Shown here: positions 5,865-13,850 of the stretch, one piece after another
Numbering within the stretch: position 1 is the stretch's first letter
Layout of the letters: every line of letters begins with the position of its first letter
Assembly: GCA_012518745.1 (NCBI GenBank)
Contig: JAAYRM010000089.1
Coordinates: 1-14,819 of the forward strand
Direction: 5' to 3'
From: Tissierellia bacterium
GTDB taxonomy: Bacteria; Bacillota; Clostridia; Tissierellales; Tepidimicrobiaceae
Length of the DNA stretch: 14,819 nucleotides
Translations under genes and position numbers: made by a program
The notes under the pieces: generated by a model
The model's input: only the letters and a program-made list of their open reading frames with translations
Databases searched by the model: none
Told to the model about the DNA's origin: nothing

Positions 5865-7589
5865 ATGAGGATGTCAAAATTATATATGCCAACCTTGAGG
5901 GAGATGCCTTCGGAGGCGGAGATACCAAGCCACCAATTGCTATTGAGGGCAGGCATGGTGCGCAATCTAGTCTCGGGTATCTATTCATATCTACCTCTTG
6001 GATATAGGGTTATAAGGAAGATCGAAGATGTGGTCAGGGAAGAGATGGATAATGCAGGTGGTCAGGAGGCCTTGATGTCCGCTGTTCAGCCTAGGGCATT
6101 ATGGGATGCTAGCGGAAGATGGGAGGATTTTGGGCCGGAGATGTTCAAGCTGAGGGATAGAAATAGCAGGGATTTCTGTCTTGGACCGACGCATGAGGAA
6201 TACTTTACAAGCCTCATACAGGGGGAGATAAGATCCTATAAGCAATTGCCGCTCAATCTATATCAGATTCAGACCAAGTATAGGGATGAGAAGAGGCCAA
6301 GGTTTGGGGTGATCAGGGCCAGGGAATTCATCATGAAGGATGCCTATAGCTTCGATAAGGATGAGGAGGGCATGGAAAACTCCTATAGGGATATGTGGAA
6401 GGCCTATGACAGGATATTCGATAGATTAAAGCTGAGATATAGGGTAGTAGAAGGGGATTCCGGGGCCATGGGGGGCAATCAATCGCATGAGCATATGGCC
6501 ATGTCGGAGGTAGGGGAAGGTATAATAGCCTATTGTGATGGATGCGATTATGCGGCCACCGATGAGAAGGCGGAGGTGGTATACGAGGTCGAGAAATCCG
6601 ATGAGGATATAAGGCAGCCGGAGAGGGTACATACTCCTGGGGCAACGACCATAGAGGACCTAGTGGAATTCTTCAATGCGGAAGAGGCCAGGTTCGGCAA
6701 AGCCGTGGTATATAATGTTTCAAATGAACCCGTCGTGGTCATCTTGCCGGGGGATAGGGAATTAAACGAGACGAAGCTCTGCAATTACCTAGGGATCACA
6801 GAACATGAATTGGAGATGGCAGATGATGAGACCATCATGAGGATATCCGGCGCAGAGGCAGGATTTACCGGGCCGGTGGGACTTAGTGAGGATGTAAGGC
6901 TTCTGGTGGATTCTAGAATTACGGATATGAGGAACCTCATAGTGGGTGGAAATGAAACCGATTATCATCTTAAAGATGTAAACCATGGGGTGGATTTCCA
7001 CGGCGAAGTGGTTCAGGATCTACTCCTGATAGAGGAAGGGGATATCTGCCCAAGATGCGGTATGACATTGATGATGGATAGGGGAATAGAGGTGGGCAAT
7101 ATATTCCAGTTGGGAACGAAGTATAGCGAGAGCCTCAATGCAAACTACTTAGATGAACATGGTAGGGAAAAGCCTATAGTGATGGGTTCCTATGGTGTGG
7201 GCATATCTAGGACTATGGCGGCGATAGTGGAGCAATATCACGACGAATACGGAATTATATGGCCGCTGGTAGTAGCACCCTATCATATAATAATTACCGT
7301 CATAAATAATAATGATGATGAGCAGAGGATATTGGGTGAAAGATTATACGATAATCTAAGGGCTAGGGGTCTGGAGGTCCTATTGGATGATAGGAAGGAG
7401 AGGCCAGGAGTCAAATTCAACGATAGGGATTTGATAGGCATACCTATCAGGGTGACCGTGGGTAGGAAGGCGGCCGAGAATATTGTGGAATATTCCCTGA
7501 GAAGGGAAGGGGAAAACATCGAGATAGAAGAGGGCGAAGTGCTGGCTAGAGTTGAGGATGAATTCAAGAGAGAAGGGGTTAGGATATAG
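5865..7589 (+). CDS. proS: Prolyl-tRNA synthetase, bacterial type with editing domain
   Basis: ProRS charges tRNA-Pro with proline. At 574 residues it is the long bacterial form. Class II motif 1 lies in the N-terminal part (PLGYRVIRKIEDVVREEM), followed by LGPTHEEYF and motif 2, YRDEKRPRFGVIRAREFIMK (about 138-157). An insertion from about residue 225 to 390 corresponds to the YbaK-like INS domain that hydrolyses Ala-tRNA-Pro; it contains KVVYNVSNEPVV-like strands and HLKDVNHGVDFHG. Motif 3 is MGSYGVGISRTMAAI, and an anticodon-binding domain fills the last 110 residues (DDRKERPGVKFNDRDLIG). Start ATG 5865 follows AGGAGAGGG; a second in-frame ATG at 5871 is possible. It follows a terminator, so it needs readthrough or its own promoter, and none is clear. 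Confidence 0.98.
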   Translation: MRMSKLYMPTLREMPSEAEIPSHQLLLRAGMVRNLVSGIYSYLPLGYRVIRKIEDVVREEMDNAGGQEALMSAVQPRALWDASGRWEDFGPEMFKLRDRNSRDFCLGPTHEEYFTSLIQGEIRSYKQLPLNLYQIQTKYRDEKRPRFGVIRAREFIMKDAYSFDKDEEGMENSYRDMWKAYDRIFDRLKLRYRVVEGDSGAMGGNQSHEHMAMSEVGEGIIAYCDGCDYAATDEKAEVVYEVEKSDEDIRQPERVHTPGATTIEDLVEFFNAEEARFGKAVVYNVSNEPVVVILPGDRELNETKLCNYLGITEHELEMADDETIMRISGAEAGFTGPVGLSEDVRLLVDSRITDMRNLIVGGNETDYHLKDVNHGVDFHGEVVQDLLLIEEGDICPRCGMTLMMDRGIEVGNIFQLGTKYSESLNANYLDEHGREKPIVMGSYGVGISRTMAAIVEQYHDEYGIIWPLVVAPYHIIITVINNNDDEQRILGERLYDNLRARGLEVLLDDRKERPGVKFNDRDLIGIPIRVTVGRKAAENIVEYSLRREGENIEIEEGEVLARVEDEFKREGVRI

Positions 7590-7622
7590 GCCAGGATGTG
7601 GATCGGGATTGGGTTATAAACC

Positions 7623-7651
7623 TTGTAATATATATGGTAATAGGGTATTCT
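7623..7651 (+). promoter_or_regulatory. Candidate promoter for the DUF1002 gene
   Basis: TTGTAA (7623-7628), 17-nt spacer, TATTCT (7646-7651). Each hexamer matches the consensus at four of six positions with ideal spacing. It lies in the 99-nt gap after proS. Confidence 0.35.
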
Positions 7652-7688
7652 ATTTTAAGAACCTATTTCAAAATTTGGGGGGATCTTA

Positions 7689-8543
7689 ATGAAAAGAAGG
7701 GTTATAGGATTTGCTTTATTGATAGTTATTGCACTTTCATCGGTAGTCTTTGCTGATCAGATAACGAGCGAGGTCGTAGTTGCTTTGGGCAAAAATTTAT
7801 CTGCCGAACAGAGGCAGCAGATGCTGAATTCTTTCGGGGTGGATGAAAGCGTACGGATAGTAGAGGTTACAAACGAAGAGGAAAGGCAATATCTTGGCAA
7901 GCATGTTGAGGAGAAGCTCCTCGGCACCAGGGCCATATCCTCCGTATATGTGGAGAAGCTTTCGGAAGGAGAAGGTATAACGGTTCAATCCAATAATATC
8001 ACCTGGGTTACCAACGATATGTATAGAAATGCCCTGATAACAGCCGGGGTCAAGGATGCCAATATCAAGGTATCGAGCCCAATACAGGTATCGGGTACTG
8101 CGGCATTGACAGGGGTTATTAAGGCGTTTGAGGATATTACGGGGGAATCCATCAGTGAAAAGGAAAAGGAGATAGCCAGTGAGGAGATCGCCAAGGTGGC
8201 TACATTGGGTGATGAAATAGGTCAGGAGAAGGCCCAAGAGCTCATAAACAATGTTAAGATCTATATAATCAATAATAATATAAAGGGCAAGGGTTCGATA
8301 AGGGAAGTCGTAAAGCAGATCGCAGATGATTTGGGCATAGAGTTGACCGATAAGCAGATGGAGCAGATCGTATCCCTTATGGGCCGAATATCCAAATTGA
8401 ATTTGAATGTGGATCAGATAAAGCAACAGCTCAAGGATATATCGGGCAAGATAGATCAGATAACGGATCAGAATATAGAGATAGGTTCAATACTCGATAG
8501 GATATGGAATGCCATAATTGGATTCTTCAATAGGTTCTTTTAG
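7689..8543 (+). CDS. Secreted DUF1002-family protein of unknown function
   Basis: A 284-residue exported protein. The signal peptide is clear: MKRR, a hydrophobic core (5-20), and a VFA-D cleavage site after residue 22. The mature part opens with VVVALGKNLSAEQRQQML, then VTNEEERQYL, GTRAISSVYVE, NITWVT and SGTAALTGVIKAFEDITGE, a pattern I recognise as DUF1002 (found in Bacilli and Clostridia, role unknown). Residues 225-265 are coiled-coil-like, and the last 15 (DRIWNAIIGFFNRFF) form an amphipathic aromatic tail that could touch the membrane. There are no cysteines. GGGGGG six bases before ATG 7689 serves as ribosome binding site. It interrupts the tRNA synthetase series proS-gltX, which is not its usual setting to my knowledge. 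Family call is good, function unknown. Confidence 0.88.
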   Translation: MKRRVIGFALLIVIALSSVVFADQITSEVVVALGKNLSAEQRQQMLNSFGVDESVRIVEVTNEEERQYLGKHVEEKLLGTRAISSVYVEKLSEGEGITVQSNNITWVTNDMYRNALITAGVKDANIKVSSPIQVSGTAALTGVIKAFEDITGESISEKEKEIASEEIAKVATLGDEIGQEKAQELINNVKIYIINNNIKGKGSIREVVKQIADDLGIELTDKQMEQIVSLMGRISKLNLNVDQIKQQLKDISGKIDQITDQNIEIGSILDRIWNAIIGFFNRFF

Positions 8544-8621
8544 CTGGGGCTAGAAGTAGCTAGAGCTGGAAGATGATTGTTTTATATGATCAATACAGGG
8601 TATATCGATAATTAATATGGT

Positions 8622-8627
8622 AGGAGG
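8622..8627 (+). promoter_or_regulatory. Ribosome binding site that decides the TTG start of gltX
   Basis: A perfect AGGAGG with 7-nt spacing to TTG 8635. The upstream in-frame ATG at 8617 overlaps no ribosome binding site and would translate AGGAGG as Gly-Gly, so TTG is the better start. Confidence 0.75.
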
Positions 8628-8634
8628 AATTGTT

Positions 8635-10122
8635 TTGGAACAGGTCAGGTTAAGATTTGCACCGAGTCCAACGGGATACCTACATATAGGTGGCCTTAGG
8701 ACCGCTTTGTATAATTATCTATTTGCAAAGCATAGGGGGGGTAAGTTCATATTAAGGATTGAGGATACGGATAGGTCCAGGTACGTGGAGGGGGCCGTCG
8801 AGGATTTAATCGAATCCCTTAGCTGGGCGGGCATCCAACATGATGAGGGACCATTCCTAGAGGATGGTAAGATAGTGGAGAGGGGAGAGTATGGACCCTA
8901 TACCCAATCCAAGAGGTTGGATATCTATAGGAAGTATATAGATCTATTGATAGAGCAGGGAGATGCCTACTATTGCTTCTGCTCCAAGGATAGGCTGGAT
9001 AGGATTAGGGAAGGGCAAAGGATTCAGGGTCTAATTCCAAAATATGATGGATTTTGTAGGAGCCTGAGCCTAGAGGAGGCTAGGGAGAGGGCATCCGAGG
9101 GCGAGGAATACGTTATAAGATTGAAGCTGCCCCATAATAGGGATATAAAGTTTCACGATATGGTGAGGGGAGATATAAGCATTAATACCGAGGATATAGA
9201 TGATCAGGTACTACTGAAATCCGATGGATATCCCACATACCATATGGCGGTGGTAATAGATGATCATCTGATGGGTATAACCCATATAGTGAGGGGGGAG
9301 GAGTGGCTATCCTCAGTCCCCAAGCATGTATATCTATATGAGGTACTGGGCTGGGAGGTGCCTGTATTCGTACATCTACCCACTGTGCTCAACGAGGATA
9401 GGAAGAAGTTGAGCAAGCGGCATGGGGATGTAGCGGTGGAGGATTTTATGGCCAAGGGCTATCTGCCCGAGGGCCTGATCAACTATCTGGCATTGGTGGG
9501 CTGGAGTCCGGAAGATAATCAGGAGATATTTACCATGGAGGAATTGGTCGAGGCCTTCTCCTTTGAGAGGGTGGCGAAGACCGGGGGTATCTTCGATATA
9601 AACAAGCTAAATTGGGTAAATGGTCATCATATAAGGAATTGCGATATAGACGTACTCACCGAATTGACTATACCCTTTTTAAAGGAAGCCAATTATATCG
9701 ATGATGAGGATGTAGAGGATAAATATAGCTGGATAAGGGCCATGGTACAGACGGTTCAAGAGGGAATATCCCATCTATCGGAGATCGGGGATAGGGTAGA
9801 TATGTTCTTCGATAACGAGATCACACCGGAAGATGATGATGCTCTGGAGATGCTCACGGGACAACAGGTGCCCGCAATTCTAGATGCATTGAGGGAAGAG
9901 TTGCAGGGAATAGATGAGGTGGATGAGGAATTTACTAAGGGTATAATGAAGAGGATACAGAAGAGTACGGGGGTTAAGGGGAAAAATCTATTCATGCCCA
10001 CAAGGATAGCCCTGACTGGCAATAGCCATGGGCCGGAATTGACAAGCATAATGTATATCTTAGGAAAACAGAATATCTTGGAACGAATAGAATATGTAGA
10101 GGGGAAATTCTTAGGGAAGTAG
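8635..10122 (+). CDS. gltX: Glutamyl-tRNA synthetase
   Basis: GluRS attaches glutamate to tRNA-Glu; in most Firmicutes it also charges tRNA-Gln for later amidation by GatCAB, which is inferred here rather than seen. With the TTG start it has 495 residues, normal for the family, and opens MEQVRLRFAPSPTG. The class I HIGH motif is HIGG (17-20) and the KMSKS motif is KLSKR (258-262). A zinc-binding type segment CFC...C is present (YYCFCSKDRL to GFCRSL). The C-terminal helical anticodon-binding part runs from about residue 330. It is preceded by 91 nt after the DUF1002 gene with only a weak promoter-like pair (TTGTTT 8577-8582, TATATC 8601-8606). cysE, often between gltX and cysS in Bacilli, is missing. 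Confidence 0.98.
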   Translation: MEQVRLRFAPSPTGYLHIGGLRTALYNYLFAKHRGGKFILRIEDTDRSRYVEGAVEDLIESLSWAGIQHDEGPFLEDGKIVERGEYGPYTQSKRLDIYRKYIDLLIEQGDAYYCFCSKDRLDRIREGQRIQGLIPKYDGFCRSLSLEEARERASEGEEYVIRLKLPHNRDIKFHDMVRGDISINTEDIDDQVLLKSDGYPTYHMAVVIDDHLMGITHIVRGEEWLSSVPKHVYLYEVLGWEVPVFVHLPTVLNEDRKKLSKRHGDVAVEDFMAKGYLPEGLINYLALVGWSPEDNQEIFTMEELVEAFSFERVAKTGGIFDINKLNWVNGHHIRNCDIDVLTELTIPFLKEANYIDDEDVEDKYSWIRAMVQTVQEGISHLSEIGDRVDMFFDNEITPEDDDALEMLTGQQVPAILDALREELQGIDEVDEEFTKGIMKRIQKSTGVKGKNLFMPTRIALTGNSHGPELTSIMYILGKQNILERIEYVEGKFLGK

Positions 10123-10213
10123 TTAAACCTCACCTTAACCTAATATTAAGCTAATCGAAATGGATTAAGATATCCCGGCATATGAGATTTTGACGGATTG
10201 GAGGATGATAGAA

Positions 10214-11611
10214 ATGAAATTGTACAATACATTGACTAGGAAGAAGGAAAAATTCATACCTATCGAGGATAAGAAGGTTAAGATGTATGTATGTGGACCC
10301 ACTGTATATGATTATATACATGTGGGCAATGCTAGGCCGATGGTAACCTTCGATGCCCTGAGGAGATACTTTATATATAGGGGCTATGATGTAAAATACG
10401 TGGTCAATTTTACCGATATCGATGATAAGATAATCGAAAAAGCTCAGAAGGAAGGTCTAACCTACAAGGAGATCGCCGAAAGATATATTGCTGAATTCAA
10501 AAAGGATGCGGAGGGATTGGGGCTATACGATGAAAAGACCTGGCACCCCAGGGCTACCGACTATGTAGATGAGATAATAGAGTTCGTCGATGATCTCATC
10601 GAAAAGCAGGCGGCATATAATGTAGATGGCAATGTCTACTTCGATATATCTAAATGCGAAGACTATGGAAAGCTATCTAAGAGGAATATAGATGAGCTGA
10701 TGGATGGGGCTAGGGTAGAGATTAGCGAGGAAAAGAAGAATCCAATAGATTTTGTACTATGGAAGAAATCGAAGGCTGGGGAGCCCTCCTGGGATAGCCC
10801 TTGGGGTGGCGGAAGGCCCGGTTGGCATATAGAGTGCTCGGTGATGGCACGGGAACTACTCGGGGATACTATAGATATCCATGCAGGCGGGGAGGATCTA
10901 CAGTTCCCTCACCATGAAAACGAGATAGCCCAATCTGAAACCCTATCAGGGGAAACATTTGCTAACTATTGGCTTCATAATTCCATGATATATGTGGATG
11001 ATAGGAAGATGTCCAAATCGGAGGGCAATTTCTTTACCGTAAGGGATATAGAGAAGGTATTCGACCTAGAGGTTATAAGGTTTTTCATCCTCTCATCTCA
11101 TTATAGAAGCCCTCTTAACTTCAGCAAGGATTCGATTGCGCAGGCGGAAAGGGGTTTGGAGAGGCTATATAATGGCAAGAAGAATCTAGAATATCTATTG
11201 GATAGGGCTACAAAGCAGGAAATGGAGTCCACAGATGAGGAGTCCCTAAAGCGGGTAGAGGGATATAAGCAGGCCTTCATCGAGAGCATGGATGATGATC
11301 TAAATACTGCTGATGGTATAGCCAGTATATTCGATATCGTAAGATACTCCAATTCCAATTTCGGTGAGAAGACCCCCAAGAAGTTATTGCAATATACCTA
11401 TGATATCCTTCTGGAATTAACCGGCGTGCTAGGTATTCTGTCCAAGGAGGACGAGATACTAGAGGATGAGATATTGAAGCTCATCGAGGAGAGGGCAGAT
11501 GCAAGGGCTAATAGGGATTATGAACTAGCGGATAGGATTAGGGATGATCTATATAAGCGAGGAATTGCGTTAGAGGATACACAGGATGGGGTAAAGTGGA
11601 AGAGGATATAA
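10214..11611 (+). CDS. cysS: Cysteinyl-tRNA synthetase
   Basis: CysRS charges tRNA-Cys; bacterial forms are also reported to make cysteine persulfides. It has 465 residues, like E. coli CysRS. The class I signature is HVGN (36-39) and the KMSKS loop is KMSKS (265-269). All four zinc ligands for cysteine recognition are in place: Cys27 (VCGPT), Cys208 (HIECS), His233 and Glu237 (PHHENE). The C-terminal DALR-type helical domain ends with ERADARANRDYELADRIR. Start ATG 10214 has GGAGG at 10200-10204, spacing 9; the in-frame TTG 10190 and ATG 10205 overlap or precede that site. It follows gltX by 91 nt with no terminator, so the two are probably one transcript. Mini-ribonuclease III (mrnC) normally follows cysS in this block but is absent. 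Confidence 0.98.
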   Translation: MKLYNTLTRKKEKFIPIEDKKVKMYVCGPTVYDYIHVGNARPMVTFDALRRYFIYRGYDVKYVVNFTDIDDKIIEKAQKEGLTYKEIAERYIAEFKKDAEGLGLYDEKTWHPRATDYVDEIIEFVDDLIEKQAAYNVDGNVYFDISKCEDYGKLSKRNIDELMDGARVEISEEKKNPIDFVLWKKSKAGEPSWDSPWGGGRPGWHIECSVMARELLGDTIDIHAGGEDLQFPHHENEIAQSETLSGETFANYWLHNSMIYVDDRKMSKSEGNFFTVRDIEKVFDLEVIRFFILSSHYRSPLNFSKDSIAQAERGLERLYNGKKNLEYLLDRATKQEMESTDEESLKRVEGYKQAFIESMDDDLNTADGIASIFDIVRYSNSNFGEKTPKKLLQYTYDILLELTGVLGILSKEDEILEDEILKLIEERADARANRDYELADRIRDDLYKRGIALEDTQDGVKWKRI

Positions 11612-11630
11612 TGCGATATGATGATTGAAA

Positions 11631-11654
11631 ATATCTCCATAGGACTGGGGATAT
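11631..11654 (+). other. Hairpin in the thyX leader
   Basis: ATATCTCC (11631-11638) and GGGGATAT (11647-11654) pair over 8 bp (one G-U) around an 8-nt loop, ending 8 nt before the thyX ribosome binding site. There is no T-tract, so it is not a terminator. It could be an mRNA stability or translation element, or chance. Confidence 0.4.
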
Positions 11655-11674
11655 CTGCATAAGGGGGAAGGGCT

Positions 11675-12433
11675 TTGAAGGTAGAATTATTGAGATATAC
11701 ACCCGATGGAGAACGGCTGATTGCCTCTGCGGCCAAGCTATGCTATTCGCCGGTGGGGATAGGGGATATCGAAAAGGGGTTAGATGAATCGAGTGTGCAG
11801 GGGTTCTTGCAGGTGCTGATGGATCTGGGCCACGAATCCCCCATAGAACATATTAGCTTTACCTTCGGCGTTGAGGGGGTTTCAAGATCGCTGAGTCATC
11901 AGCTGGTTCGACATAGGATTGCAAGCTATTCTCAGCAATCCCAAAGGTATGTAAAATTGGATCAATTTGAATATATAATACCTCCTGCTATTTCGAAGGA
12001 TGATAGGGCAAGGGAAATATTTATCCAGGCCATGGAGGAAGATCAGGAGCATTATAATAATATAGTGGATATCCTGCAGGCCACCAAGTTCAAGGAATAT
12101 CTGGACCAGGGGATTTCGGAATCCGAGGCGAGGCGAAAATCCGAAAAGGAAGCCATAGAAGATGCGAGATATATATTCCCAAATGCCTGTGAGACCAAGG
12201 TGGTATTCACCATGAATGCCAGGAGCCTATTGAATTTCTTCAGGTTGAGATGCTGCAATAGGGCACAGTGGGAGATAAGGGATCTAGCTATTGAAATGCT
12301 CAAGGAGGTCAAGGATATATATCCAACCCTATTCAGGAATGCGGGGCCCGGTTGCCTAAATGGACCCTGTCCCGAGGGAACTATGACATGTGGAAGGATA
12401 GCCGAGGTCAGGGAGCAATTCAACAAGCTCTAA
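11675..12433 (+). CDS. thyX: Flavin-dependent thymidylate synthase
   Basis: ThyX makes dTMP from dUMP using FAD, NAD(P)H and methylene-tetrahydrofolate, and unlike ThyA yields tetrahydrofolate. The 252-residue product carries the ThyX signature RHRx7S as RHRIASYSQQS (residues 79-89), preceded by HESPIEHISFTF, where the flavin contacts lie. Later pieces RYIFPNACETKVVFTMNARSLL and LRCCNRAQWEIR are also typical, and the C-terminal Cys-containing GPGCLNGPCPEG is seen in many clostridial ThyX. The start is TTG 11675, with GGGGG (11663-11667) seven bases upstream; no ATG is available before the conserved N-terminus. It sits 63 nt after cysS, in the position where mrnC-thyX-rlmB is the usual clostridial order. 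Confidence 0.97.
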   Translation: MKVELLRYTPDGERLIASAAKLCYSPVGIGDIEKGLDESSVQGFLQVLMDLGHESPIEHISFTFGVEGVSRSLSHQLVRHRIASYSQQSQRYVKLDQFEYIIPPAISKDDRAREIFIQAMEEDQEHYNNIVDILQATKFKEYLDQGISESEARRKSEKEAIEDARYIFPNACETKVVFTMNARSLLNFFRLRCCNRAQWEIRDLAIEMLKEVKDIYPTLFRNAGPGCLNGPCPEGTMTCGRIAEVREQFNKL

Positions 12434-12491
12434 ACAGGCTTCAGTTGAAAGGTTATACCGGGTAAGTAGTTGAAGAAGGTGAGTGTGAGAA

Positions 12492-13238
12492 TTGAGTGAA
12501 CAGTATATCGTAGGGAGAAATCCTATTTTGGAGATATTGAGGACCGATAGGCATGTGGATACCATCTTTATTGCCGAAGGTGAATCCAGGGGTTCCATCA
12601 ATAGAATTATGGATATCGCTAGGGATAGGAATATAAGGATCGAGCGGGTAAATAAAGGTAGGCTGGATCGGATATCCGGTACCAATGCACATCAGGGGGT
12701 GGCTGCCTTGGTGGGCCCATATGAGTATTCATCGGTGGATGGGATATTGAATATTGCGGCCAAAAGGGATGAGCCGCCCTTTATATTGATATTAGATGGG
12801 ATTGAGGATCCCCATAATTTGGGGGCCATCATCAGGAGCGCCGAAGCCGGTGGTGCTCATGGGATAATAATACCCAAGAGAAGAGCCGCCCAGGTGACCC
12901 AGACCGTATATAAGAGCTCCGCAGGATCCGTGGAATTCCTAGCCATTGCAAGGGTGACCAATATCTCAAATACGATCGATAATCTAAAGGAGAAGGGCCT
13001 ATGGATATATGGGGCCGATATGGATGGTAGGAAAAATCATTTTGATTGGGATTTAAGCGGCCCGGTTGGGCTAGTAATAGGAAGTGAAGGAAGGGGGATT
13101 TCAAGATTGGTGGGAGAAAAATGCGATGCCCTATTGAGAATTCCCATAAGAGGTCGGACATCCTCTTTAAATGCTGCTAATGCTGCCTCTATACTAATAT
13201 ATGAAGTGGTAAGACAGAACTATGGTGGCCAGGGATAG
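12492..13238 (+). CDS. rlmB: 23S rRNA 2'-O-methyltransferase, RlmB/TrmH family
   Basis: A SPOUT-class methyltransferase predicted to methylate the ribose of G2251 (E. coli numbering) in the 23S rRNA peptidyl-transferase region; rRNA target specificity is inferred from family and location. The 248 residues hold an N-terminal L30e-like substrate-binding domain (1-76, beginning IVGRNPILEIL and ending HQGVAALV). The knotted SAM-binding domain follows, with motif 1 DPHNLGAIIRSAEA (Asn109, Arg115), motif 2 VIGSEGRGIS and motif 3 IPIRGRTSSLNAANAASIL. Motif 3 reads SLNAANA where SLNVSVA or SLNASVA is common. The start is TTG 12492 with AAGGTGA (12476-12482) upstream. Its 3' end overlaps the next gene by 17 nt. 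Confidence 0.93.
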   Translation: MSEQYIVGRNPILEILRTDRHVDTIFIAEGESRGSINRIMDIARDRNIRIERVNKGRLDRISGTNAHQGVAALVGPYEYSSVDGILNIAAKRDEPPFILILDGIEDPHNLGAIIRSAEAGGAHGIIIPKRRAAQVTQTVYKSSAGSVEFLAIARVTNISNTIDNLKEKGLWIYGADMDGRKNHFDWDLSGPVGLVIGSEGRGISRLVGEKCDALLRIPIRGRTSSLNAANAASILIYEVVRQNYGGQG

Positions 13239-13755
13239 GGGAGCCGAGGAATATCTATTTGTTGATGGATATAATATCATCAATTCTTGGGATGATCTGA
13301 AGGAGTTAAGCGAATTGAGCCTAGAGGTGGCCAGAGAGGAATTGATAGAGATAATGTCCGAGTATCAACATTATTCGGGTATTCGGGTTATAATAGTATT
13401 CGATGCACATATGGTAAAGGGACAAACCGGGAAAGAGGAAGAGATCAAGGGTGTGGAGGTGATCTACACCAAGGAAAACCAGACAGCCGATCAATATATA
13501 GAGGAGATCCTAGATGAAATCGGTAGGATAAAGATGGTCAGGGTTGCTACCTCCGATTGGATGGAACAGCAGATAGTATTGGGTAGGGGTGGCACTAGGA
13601 TATCGGCTAGGGAGCTAGAGGTCGAAATATTCAATCAGAAGAGGAATATCAGGCGCAGGGAAGATGGCAAGAAGGCCAGAAATGATCTATTCATGGGTAG
13701 GCTACATGAGGATGTATTACAGGAGCTGAATAAATGGGGAAAAAATGATGAATAG
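13222..13755 (+). CDS. rae1: NYN-domain ribonuclease, Rae1/YacP family
   Basis: Rae1 (B. subtilis YacP) is a ribosome-associated endoribonuclease that cleaves translated mRNA in the A site. The 177 residues begin with the NYN core LFVDGYNIINSWDDL (acidic Asp near residue 15) and continue with VIIVFDAHMVKG, VEVIYTKENQTADQYIEE and VRVATSDWMEQQIVLGRG, all typical. The C-terminal tail is basic (KRNIRRREDGKKARND). ATG 13222 lies inside the end of rlmB; GTG 13225 is an alternative and no in-frame ATG lies nearer the usual MEYLFVDG start. No strong ribosome binding site is seen, so translation is likely coupled to rlmB. The sigH promoter begins one base after its stop. Confidence 0.92.
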   Translation: MVARDRGAEEYLFVDGYNIINSWDDLKELSELSLEVAREELIEIMSEYQHYSGIRVIIVFDAHMVKGQTGKEEEIKGVEVIYTKENQTADQYIEEILDEIGRIKMVRVATSDWMEQQIVLGRGGTRISARELEVEIFNQKRNIRRREDGKKARNDLFMGRLHEDVLQELNKWGKNDE

Positions 13756-13756
13756 C

Positions 13757-13785
13757 TTGACTATTAGTCCCAATTTAACTATAAT
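13757..13785 (+). promoter_or_regulatory. Sigma-A promoter for sigH
   Basis: TTGACT (13757-13762), 17-nt spacer, TATAAT (13780-13785). Eleven of twelve consensus bases with ideal spacing. The predicted start near 13792 leaves a leader of about 60 nt. Confidence 0.8.
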
Positions 13786-13819
13786 TTAAATGATTATAAT
13801 TAGATTGTAATTAGATTGA
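13772..13819 (+). repeat. AT-rich repeats around the sigH promoter and leader
   Basis: The 10-mer AATTAGATTG occurs at 13798-13807 and again at 13809-13818, an 11-bp period. Upstream, AATTTAA occurs at 13772-13778 and 13783-13789, also 11 bp apart. The spacing is near one DNA helical turn, and the repeats overlap the -10 and early transcript. Confidence 0.5.
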
Positions 13820-13850
13820 CAAGCACGCTTCTAGGGGGGGATGCGTGGTG

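Noticed and set aside
7797..8426. 209-codon minus-strand open frame antisense to the DUF1002 gene
   Set aside because: It has a Tyr/Leu-rich composition expected from the complement of this codon usage, no family resemblance and no good ribosome binding site; the plus-strand frame has a signal peptide and a recognised family.
8542..8567. AGCT...AGCT hairpin after the DUF1002 stop as a terminator
   Set aside because: Only two 4-bp stems separated by mismatches and no T-tract; too weak to call.
10132..10163. Short inverted repeats between gltX and cysS (CTTAA/TTAAG and TAATC/GATTA)
   Set aside because: Five-base AT-rich arms are expected by chance and there is no T-tract.
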